Positions 1-5,438 of a DNA stretch of 7,959 bases are shown one piece after another. Source of the stretch: Methanarcanum sp963640855 (GTDB taxonomy: Archaea > Thermoplasmatota > Thermoplasmata > Methanomassiliicoccales > Methanomethylophilaceae). The notes under the pieces are model-generated. The model did no database searches, was not told where the DNA came from, and was given only the letters and a program-made list of their open reading frames with translations. A program made the translations under genes and the position numbers. Numbering within the stretch: the first letter of the stretch is position 1; each line of letters opens with the position of its first letter. Where the stretch lies: positions 1-7,959 of the forward strand of contig CAVIAJ010000030.1 in assembly GCA_963640855.1 (NCBI GenBank), read 5' to 3'.

Positions 1-55
1 GAAAAATCACTCAGACTCGGCAGTTTTGTATGGTACCGTTGCACGGAAACTTATG
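1..55 (+). repeat. Left copy of 55-bp terminal inverted repeat
   Basis: The first 55 bases are the exact reverse complement of the last 55 bases of the window. The match stops sharply: base 56 (A) no longer pairs with base 7904 (A). The repeat probably is the end of a multi-copy element, such as an insertion sequence, lying mostly outside the window. Its inner edge is only 41 bp before the start codon of the Hsp70 gene, so any promoter for that gene must lie in this short spacer or inside the repeat. No transposase frame is visible here. Because 55 is a usual assembly k-mer size, the outer end is more likely a contig break than a biological terminus. Confidence 0.9.
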
Positions 56-83
56 ATACAGAATAGAAGGTATTGTAAAGAAC

Positions 84-89
84 GGAGGT
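84..89 (+). promoter_or_regulatory. Shine-Dalgarno GGAGGT for the original Hsp70 start
   Basis: GGAGGT lies 7 nt before the ATG at 97 and is the strongest ribosome-binding site in the window. It fixes 97 as the original start of the Hsp70 gene, although the frame begun there now stops at 235-237. The competing ATG at 92 opens a two-codon frame only. Confidence 0.75.
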
Positions 90-172
90 CAATGAAATGA
101 TAGTCGGAATAGATTTCGGAACTTGTTTTTCATCTGTAGCCATAATGAACGGTCTCATCCCCGTAACGACAT

Positions 173-1756
173 GTGTCAAGGATACGACCGGTGTCGGTAT
201 ACCCACACTCTTCATGTACTCCAGGAGTCAGATCTGATGTCTCTGAAATTGAATGCCGAAAATTCACACTCTTCATGTACTCCAGGAGTCAGAACAAAGA
301 ACTCTACGGTGAGGAGTGTCTTACCGGAGAGGCGTTCAGGCATGAGGAAGACATCGTCAGGAACATGAAGAGGATTGTCAGAGAAAACTTCGACAACATG
401 GACAAGACGGTTATCAGCGGCGGAAGAGAATATTCAGTGAAAGAAATCATCGAGAAATTCCTCGCATATCTCATATCCGAGGTAAAGAAGGGAGCTGTCA
501 AGAGCGGTGAGTTCAAGAACACCGAGATTGAGGAGATCACGATAACGGCACCTGTCGGTATCGCCCAGGGTCAGATGCTGGCCACAGATTACAACAGATT
601 CATTCAGGAAGCTGTGATGAAGATTACCGGACTCAGCAGAGAACACATCAGAATTCTTCAGGAGCCGGTGTCTGCAGCGATATCGTACCTTTACGGAGAA
701 GATGTCCGTCAGCACTATGACAAGGAACAGAAAATCATGGTTTTCGATCTCGGCGGAGGAACACTTGATGTCACAATCATGAAGCACGATCCCCGTGCGA
801 TGACATATGAAATCCTCGCAAAAGACGGAGATCTGAATCTCGGAGGAAACGATTGGGATCTGGCTCTGGCTGAGGCTGTAAAGGAGAAAACCGGAGTCGG
901 GGAATTCTCTTCCGAGGATGAGAGGGTAGCATTCGAAAGATCCGTGACCAAACTGAAGATCGATCTCACCAATTCGAATGATTCGATGATCTTCTTCACA
1001 TACGACGGCGAGGACAAGTTTACACGTTTCAGCCGCAAAGAATTCGAGAATGCATCCAAATATCTGATGGATCGTTCGATCGGGGTAATCAACTCCACAC
1101 TCGAGTCATTCAGCGAAGGTATCGGCGGCATTGATAAGATCGTTCTTGTCGGCGGAAGCTGCAATATGCCCCAGATCAGAGAAGGTATCGTCAACGCATT
1201 CAGGAATTTCGATGAAGAATCCATCCTGATATACGAACCCTCAAAAGCAATTGCCAAAGGTGCTGCTGTTTTCTCAAAAATCAACTCATCTGCAGGAAAA
1301 TCAGGTCGCGGACCCAAGATCATCGATTCGACTACGGTAACCTATGGATTCGAATCCTTTTACGACGGTGAAAGGCCGAGGATATACAACATGATCTTCA
1401 GAGACACTCCCTTCGACGAAACCGGGGTAATCAGAGTGAGGTCCGAGGAGTCATTTGTTCCGCTGAGGGACGATCAGACAAATGTGGCCTTCGACATCTA
1501 CGAATCCAAATCCAGGAGAGGAGACGGACCGGAAGGAGAATGGGCGGACTTCGGCAACGGAGAGGTACAGAACGGACTCCATGTAACCGTACAGGTGCCC
1601 CCGGAGTACCTCGGAAGGGCAAGAGGATTCTGCATGTGGGCCGAACTCACATTGGATACCAACGGAATCCTGGAAATCGCAATCCTTGACAGGGTGGGAA
1701 AGAAACTCGGTTTCGCATCCTCATCGACGGGATACGACTACGAGGCCGGAGAGTGA
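173..1756 (+). CDS. Downstream open frame of the Hsp70 gene (ATPase and substrate-binding parts)
   Basis: This is the longest frame that could still be translated from the broken Hsp70 gene. Codons from 173 to about 264 are out of the native frame; native Hsp70 sequence begins at TLFMYSRSQ near 266. No Shine-Dalgarno site precedes ATG 173 or the next in-frame ATG at 275. A product made from here would lack phosphate loop 1 (DFGT), which is needed to hold ATP, so it should not be an active Hsp70. It keeps the DLGGGTLD and VGGSCNMP nucleotide loops and the C-terminal beta region. The original partner is probably the GrpE-like protein encoded next. Confidence 0.6.
   Translation: MSRIRPVSVYPHSSCTPGVRSDVSEIECRKFTLFMYSRSQNKELYGEECLTGEAFRHEEDIVRNMKRIVRENFDNMDKTVISGGREYSVKEIIEKFLAYLISEVKKGAVKSGEFKNTEIEEITITAPVGIAQGQMLATDYNRFIQEAVMKITGLSREHIRILQEPVSAAISYLYGEDVRQHYDKEQKIMVFDLGGGTLDVTIMKHDPRAMTYEILAKDGDLNLGGNDWDLALAEAVKEKTGVGEFSSEDERVAFERSVTKLKIDLTNSNDSMIFFTYDGEDKFTRFSRKEFENASKYLMDRSIGVINSTLESFSEGIGGIDKIVLVGGSCNMPQIREGIVNAFRNFDEESILIYEPSKAIAKGAAVFSKINSSAGKSGRGPKIIDSTTVTYGFESFYDGERPRIYNMIFRDTPFDETGVIRVRSEESFVPLRDDQTNVAFDIYESKSRRGDGPEGEWADFGNGEVQNGLHVTVQVPPEYLGRARGFCMWAELTLDTNGILEIAILDRVGKKLGFASSSTGYDYEAGE
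204..293 (+). repeat. 29-bp direct repeat (204-232 and 265-293) causing a 61-bp frameshifting insertion
   Basis: A 29-bp sequence starting CACACTCTTCATG and ending GGAGTCAGA occurs twice, identically, 61 bp apart. The 32 bp between the copies (233-264) have no convincing duplicate in the window. Since 61 is 3 x 20 + 1, the extra sequence shifts the Hsp70 frame by one base. Copy 1 is read as TLFMYSRSQ in the upstream frame and copy 2 as the same TLFMYSRSQ in the downstream frame, which shows that one copy is superfluous. Loss of one repeat plus the spacer restores the gene exactly. Confidence 0.9.
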
Positions 1757-1763
1757 ATTAACG

Positions 1764-1793
1764 GGGTTGTGAAAACAACCCTGTATCTTTTTT
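1764..1793 (+). terminator. Hairpin with GAAA tetraloop and T-run after the Hsp70 gene
   Basis: GGGTTGT (1764-1770) pairs perfectly with ACAACCC (1775-1781) around a GAAA tetraloop. Six Ts follow at 1788-1793, six bases after the stem. It starts 7 nt after the Hsp70 stop codon and ends just before the ribosome-binding site of the next gene. It may be a terminator, or an attenuator that lowers expression of the downstream gene relative to Hsp70. Archaeal termination depends mainly on the T-run, so the hairpin may instead protect the 3' end. Confidence 0.55.
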
Positions 1794-1796
1794 CAC

Positions 1797-1802
1797 GGTG
1801 AT
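1797..1802 (+). promoter_or_regulatory. Shine-Dalgarno GGTGAT for the coiled-coil gene
   Basis: GGTGAT sits 3 nt before ATG 1806, in the unit GGTGATTGAATG. The same 12 bases occur at the start of the DprA-like gene (5430-5441). GGTGAT matches the 3' half of the full anti-16S complement GGAGGTGAT, so the very short spacing is normal. Confidence 0.65.
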
Positions 1803-1805
1803 TGA

Positions 1806-3098
1806 ATGAAAGGCATCATAGTAACGGCTGAGATAGACTGCAAATGTCACAACCCTTCGACAGTCATATGTTCGGACGGCAAATATTACTGCAAAAGATG
1901 CAGAACTCCGATAGAATATCTGATCAGGGGAGAGAAAGAAAGTTCCAACGGATTTCTGAAGAAGAGCATATATCTTACCGTGGACAACATCACGGGACTT
2001 TTCACAGATGTGGCTCCGAAGACTGTCACCAAAAATCCGGATTTGAATAACAGGGATCCGAAATATCCCGGAGATTTCGGAAAAAAGAAGGATTTTTCCG
2101 GCGACAGGAAGGATTTACAGTATAATGATCTCGGGAAAAAGGACGGAAAGAAGAATCATACTGCAGAAACTGCAGCGAACATAAGGTTCGGTGACGAAGT
2201 TCTCAGGATGAAAAAGGAATATGAGATTTCACTGAGGGAACTTGAATCAAGGAATGAAGAACTTGAGTACAGGAACAGGGAACTCGAATGCAGGAATGAA
2301 GAGATAAAGGCTGTAGCCGATGAATATGAATTCAAAGCGAAGGATCTTCAGTCCAAACTTTCGGAGTCGAAGAAAAACGCAGACGATCTTCATTCTCAGT
2401 TGGGCAGGTGGAAGAAATCGCATTCGGCGATGGTTCAGAATCTGGAAGTGCTGAAGGACGAGAAAGACAGCCTGGAAGGTACCGTAAGACATTACAGATC
2501 GGAAACAGACAGGCTGAAAACTATCTCGGTGAAGGATGTTACTACCTATCTTTTGGACTATATGACGACGGTTTACAACGCATCATTCGACAGTAAATCA
2601 TACGACGGTCTGAAGAGTACGATACAGGCGCGTACCGAGTATTCGATAATGATGCTGGAGAGCGCCGGTGTGAAAATATCCCATCACGATCGCGATTCAG
2701 TACTTCAGTCGGGCAGAGCGGACGTGGAGTTCAGGAAGACGGATGTAAAGGAAGATGACTGTAAAGTAATCAGAACCGAACTCTTCGGATGCGAGTTCAG
2801 GGACGATGTATTTTCTTCGATTCCGGAGAAGGTTACAGTCTACAGATACGAAGAGCCCGAAGTTGTTGCCGAGAATACTTCGGATGTTTCCTCGGAGGAT
2901 TCTGTTACAGTCTGCAGTTGTGGGCGTCCCTGTTTTGTCGACATAAAGCTGCTTGGACCCGGAGAAGTGCAGGAAAATAATACAGGGAAATCACCGTCGG
3001 AGACAGTTTCCGACGGCAATTCAACACAGGATGACGTCTGCGACATATCAGGCGGCAAGTCATCCGATGAAGAATCCGGAGGCCAGAATACAGATTGA
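1806..3098 (+). CDS. Zinc-ribbon/coiled-coil protein with GrpE-like C-terminal region, putative Hsp70 partner
   Basis: This is a 430-residue protein of no family I can name with certainty. Residues 12-32 hold C12, C14, H15, C22 and a C29-x2-C32 pair, probably a small zinc-binding knuckle. A charged linker (about 70-125) leads into a long coiled coil (about 128-238) that contains three near-identical heptads. Residues 240-348 resemble GrpE: a helical stretch ending in MMLESAGVKI (compare the helix ending KHGV in GrpE), then a beta-type segment with CKVIRTELFGCEFRDD and EKVTVYR where GrpE has its terminal beta domain. The tail adds C370-x-C372-x3-C376 and an acidic, Ser-rich end. GrpE dimers release ADP from Hsp70, and the position right behind an Hsp70 gene supports this role. 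The start is fixed by GGTGAT. The GrpE assignment is inference from pattern and context; a generic coiled-coil scaffold is the alternative. Confidence 0.6.
   Translation: MKGIIVTAEIDCKCHNPSTVICSDGKYYCKRCRTPIEYLIRGEKESSNGFLKKSIYLTVDNITGLFTDVAPKTVTKNPDLNNRDPKYPGDFGKKKDFSGDRKDLQYNDLGKKDGKKNHTAETAANIRFGDEVLRMKKEYEISLRELESRNEELEYRNRELECRNEEIKAVADEYEFKAKDLQSKLSESKKNADDLHSQLGRWKKSHSAMVQNLEVLKDEKDSLEGTVRHYRSETDRLKTISVKDVTTYLLDYMTTVYNASFDSKSYDGLKSTIQARTEYSIMMLESAGVKISHHDRDSVLQSGRADVEFRKTDVKEDDCKVIRTELFGCEFRDDVFSSIPEKVTVYRYEEPEVVAENTSDVSSEDSVTVCSCGRPCFVDIKLLGPGEVQENNTGKSPSETVSDGNSTQDDVCDISGGKSSDEESGGQNTD
2238..2300 (+). repeat. Three tandem 21-bp units encoding coiled-coil heptads
   Basis: Units 2238-2258, 2259-2279 and 2280-2300 are each 21 bp, begin GAACTTGA or GAACTCGA, and encode ELESRNE, ELEYRNR and ELECRNE. 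The in-frame 7-codon period extends the coiled coil without breaking the frame. The units differ at a few bases, so the duplication is not recent. Confidence 0.85.
2994..3016 (+). other. Perfect 8-bp hairpin near the 3' end of the coiled-coil gene
   Basis: CCGTCGGA (2994-3001) pairs with TCCGACGG (3009-3016) across a 7-nt loop, inside the codons for the low-complexity acidic tail. There is no T-run. It may influence mRNA stability, or be chance in a GC-richer patch. Confidence 0.35.
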
Positions 3099-3164
3099 TA
3101 TCGACCTTACAGTTTCATTCAAGATAGTAACTGCGGTTGACAATCGGTGCGGAAAAACTCTTTA

Positions 3165-3183
3165 TCTCTCCTTTCCGGAGAGA
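3165..3183 (+). other. 7-bp hairpin in the gap before the RecQ-like gene
   Basis: TCTCTCC (3165-3171) pairs with GGAGAGA (3177-3183) around TTTCC. It lies 67 bp after the stop of the coiled-coil gene and before the candidate promoter, where a transcript end would be expected. No T-run follows directly, so it is not a standard terminator. The rest of the 150-bp gap (3099-3248) shows no gene. Confidence 0.35.
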
Positions 3184-3218
3184 AGCATGATTCATTCAAT
3201 TTCAATCTAAGAACCACA

Positions 3219-3225
3219 TTTATTA
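3219..3225 (+). promoter_or_regulatory. Candidate archaeal TATA box before the RecQ-like gene
   Basis: TTTATTA is centred 27 bp before ATG 3249, the usual archaeal distance from TATA box to transcription start. It would therefore give a leaderless or nearly leaderless mRNA. A partial Shine-Dalgarno (GTGAT, 3241-3245, 3 nt before the ATG, the same register as in two other genes here) would then lie upstream of the transcript. So either this box is not used, or the SD serves read-through transcripts from the chaperone genes. Confidence 0.45.
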
Positions 3226-3248
3226 GTCTACAGGAACATTGTGATATT

Positions 3249-5438
3249 ATGATTACACGTGATTATGCCGTTAAAACTCTCCGTAAAGCTCTTGATAACG
3301 AAAAGGCAGATTTCCGCGACGGACAATGGGAGGCTATCGATGGCATACTTCACAACAAGAGGATGTTGGTAGTACAACGCACGGGCTGGGGAAAGAGTAT
3401 GATATATTTCCTGGCCGCAAAATTCCTTCGTGAAGAAAACAGAGGTATGACATTGCTGATTTCACCGTTATTATCGTTGATGAGGAATCAGATAGAGTCT
3501 GCAAAGCGTGTCGGCATAAGATGTATGACTATCAATTCAACCAACAACGATTTATGGAAAGAAATCGGGGAGATGATTGTTGCCGACAGGTGCGATCTTT
3601 TACTGGTATCTCCGGAACGTCTGTCCAACGTTGATTTCAGTTCCAATGTTCTCGATGTAATAAGCGGCAGGATAGGTCTGCTGGTAGTCGACGAAGCTCA
3701 CTGCATATCGGATTGGGGGCATGATTTCCGCCCGGATTACAAAAGAATTTCCAGGCTGATAAATCACCTGCCGAAGAATATGCCTGTTCTGGCTACAACC
3801 GCAACGGCAAATACCCGTGTGGTAAATGATGTGAAAGACCAACTCGGCCAATCTGTAGAAATAATCCGCGGCGATCTTGTCAGAAAGAGTCTGTTTTTGG
3901 AAAATATATGTATGGATACACAGGAGAAACGTCTGGCATGGCTTGTTTCTGCATTAAAAGGACCCCTCATCGGGTCCGGAATCATCTATACACTGACAAT
4001 ACGCGATGCGGAAATCGTTGCCAAATGGTTAAGAGAAAACGGAATTTCCGCATATGCATATTACGGGTCTGTAAAGCCGTGCGAAGACTGTGATGAAAAT
4101 ATCGAGAAAAGAGTTAAGGCCGACCCCAGGTGGAACAAAGACGAGAAAAACCTGATTACGATTTACCGTGAAATTTTAGAGGATATGTTACTCAGTAACG
4201 AGATTAAGGCACTGGTTGCAACATCCGCCCTGGGCATGGGTTTCGACAAGCCCGACCTGTCCTTCGTTATACATTACCAGTGTCCGCAGTCTGTTGTGCA
4301 TTATTATCAGCAGGTCGGACGTGCGGGACGCGGCGTAGACTCGGCATACGGCATATTGCTGTACGGCGGGTGCGATGATGATGCAATTGTCGATTATTTC
4401 ATAAGAAGTGCGTTCCCGAATGAAAAATATGTCAATTCGGTTTTGAAAGTCATATCCGAAAGCTATGGCGGGATGTCTATTCCCGAAATCACACGCGCAT
4501 TGAATATGCGCAAATCCGATATTGAAAAAATCATAAAATTTGTCACGAATGAAGAATTTCCGCCTATCGTCAAAGACGGATCGAAATACGTTGCAACAAT
4601 GAATTTCAGAAAATATGCGATGCCGAGGGAAAGAATAGAGCGCCTTAACGGCATTCGCCATAAAGAACTTGATGCAATGAAAGCGTATTGTTCTTCGAAA
4701 AGCTGTCTTATGAATCAGCTCTGCGAAGAACTTGATACTCCGATTACGAATAAGCGCTGTGACAATTGCTGTAACTGCAGTCCGATATCATCGATTCCCG
4801 TGAAAGTAGATCCGGATATCGAGATGTCCGCTTCGGATTTCTTTAACAGGACGTACATTCCGATTATTCCCCGTAAAAAATGGGGCGACAGCAATGTCGC
4901 AGCATCGATATTCGGACCTTGTAAATACGGCCTCATTCCCGACGGACTCAGGATGAGTGAAGGCAGAGCATTGGTCTCATACAACTCAGGCCCGTTAGGG
5001 AGAATGATAAGAGACGGAAAATACCGTAACAAGCATTTTGATGATAAGTTGGTCGATGCCTGTGTGAAAATGTACCGGGAGTGGAATCCTGTTCCGAAGC
5101 CTACATGGGTAACTTCCGTTCCGTCATTGAATAACCCGTCTCTTGTAAGTGATTTCGCGGAGCGTTTTGCAGAAGCCGTCGGGCTGAAATATGTCGAATG
5201 TATCAGAAAAGTGAAGACAACAGAACCGCAGAAGAATATGGAGAATTCGGTTTACCAACAGAATAACATAATCGGTGCTTTCGAAATTGTCAACCCGCCA
5301 GAGGAAGACTGCCTTCTCATTGACGATATGGTTGATTCCAAATGGACGGTTACTGTTATAGCCGCAATGCTGAGGAAGAAAGGTGTTAAAAGCGTTACAC
5401 CTATGGCACTCGCAGATTCATCCAATTTAGGTGATTGA
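3249..5438 (+). CDS. recQ: RecQ-family DNA helicase fused to a ComF-like phosphoribosyltransferase domain
   Basis: This is a 729-residue SF2 helicase predicted to unwind DNA 3'-5' using ATP. Motifs in order: motif 0 FRDGQ (22-26), Walker A QRTGWGKS (43-50), DEAH followed by CISDWGHDFRPDY (148-163, the RecQ aromatic-rich loop), TTATA (183-187), motif V with ALGMGFDKPD, and motif VI QQVGRAGRG (354-362). A RecQ-type zinc site follows with Cys at 481, 486, 492, 504, 507, 508 and 510. Residues about 610-729 match ComF/ComFC PRTases: VTSVPS, FAERFAEAVGL, the N-x2-GAFEI stretch and the PRPP-loop-like LLIDDMVDSKWT (to 700), where classic ComF has DDVxTTGAT. An extra segment between motifs IV and V carries C278-x2-C281. 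Start 3249 is preferred to upstream ATGs because GTGAT precedes it and RecQ homology begins soon after. Its TGA abuts the next ATG, so both are probably made and act together. The helicase call is very secure, the PRTase fold likely, and PRTase activity unknown. Confidence 0.93.
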   Translation: MITRDYAVKTLRKALDNEKADFRDGQWEAIDGILHNKRMLVVQRTGWGKSMIYFLAAKFLREENRGMTLLISPLLSLMRNQIESAKRVGIRCMTINSTNNDLWKEIGEMIVADRCDLLLVSPERLSNVDFSSNVLDVISGRIGLLVVDEAHCISDWGHDFRPDYKRISRLINHLPKNMPVLATTATANTRVVNDVKDQLGQSVEIIRGDLVRKSLFLENICMDTQEKRLAWLVSALKGPLIGSGIIYTLTIRDAEIVAKWLRENGISAYAYYGSVKPCEDCDENIEKRVKADPRWNKDEKNLITIYREILEDMLLSNEIKALVATSALGMGFDKPDLSFVIHYQCPQSVVHYYQQVGRAGRGVDSAYGILLYGGCDDDAIVDYFIRSAFPNEKYVNSVLKVISESYGGMSIPEITRALNMRKSDIEKIIKFVTNEEFPPIVKDGSKYVATMNFRKYAMPRERIERLNGIRHKELDAMKAYCSSKSCLMNQLCEELDTPITNKRCDNCCNCSPISSIPVKVDPDIEMSASDFFNRTYIPIIPRKKWGDSNVAASIFGPCKYGLIPDGLRMSEGRALVSYNSGPLGRMIRDGKYRNKHFDDKLVDACVKMYREWNPVPKPTWVTSVPSLNNPSLVSDFAERFAEAVGLKYVECIRKVKTTEPQKNMENSVYQQNNIIGAFEIVNPPEEDCLLIDDMVDSKWTVTVIAAMLRKKGVKSVTPMALADSSNLGD
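5430..5435 (+). promoter_or_regulatory. Shine-Dalgarno GGTGAT inside the recQ 3' end
   Basis: GGTGAT forms the last sense codons of the helicase gene (Gly-Asp), directly before its TGA stop, and lies 3 nt before ATG 5439. Stop and start abut with no spacer, an arrangement expected to couple translation of the helicase and the DprA-like protein. Confidence 0.7.

Larger units (their letters stand above)
97..1756 (+). pseudogene. Hsp70-family chaperone gene, frameshifted near its 5' end
   Basis: Hsp70 proteins are ATPases that bind and release unfolded protein segments. Translation from ATG 97 gives a typical N-terminus with phosphate loop 1 (GIDFGTCFSS, residues 4-13), then runs into TGA at 235-237. 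The rest of the gene continues in another frame. Deleting the 61 bp between two copies of a 29-bp repeat joins ...GIPTLFMYSRSQ to NKELYGEE and restores 532 residues. In that restored numbering are EPVSAAISY (169-177), phosphate loop 2 DLGGGTLD (197-204), the adenosine loop VGGSCNMP (331-338) and EPSKAIAKGAA (360-370). A linker-like KIIDSTTVTYGFES and a beta-rich tail of about 130 residues follow. At 532 residues it is shorter than DnaK (about 640) and seems to lack the helical lid. The family is clear; whether the break is a true mutation, a reversible switch or an assembly error is not. Confidence 0.85.

Noticed and set aside
715..1323. Long minus-strand open frame antisense to the Hsp70 gene
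   Set aside because: It lies wholly within clearly conserved Hsp70 codons, has no ribosome-binding site and shows no family features.
2238..2300. Tandem 21-bp units as a CRISPR or unstable microsatellite
   Set aside because: The units are directly adjacent without spacers, diverged, and fully explained by in-frame coiled-coil heptads.
3193..3204. 12-bp CATTCAATTTCA matching the reverse complement of part of the 32-bp filler in the Hsp70 gene
   Set aside because: Short and AT-rich, with no extended similarity on either side; best treated as chance.
3147..3248. Upstream extension of the RecQ-like protein to ATG 3147
   Set aside because: The extra 34 residues have no helicase similarity, no SD precedes 3147, and the stretch contains the hairpin and TATA-like element.
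4188..4661. Minus-strand open frame of about 157 codons inside the helicase gene
   Set aside because: It overlaps helicase motifs V-VI and the zinc-domain approach in the sense frame, and its translation resembles no protein family.
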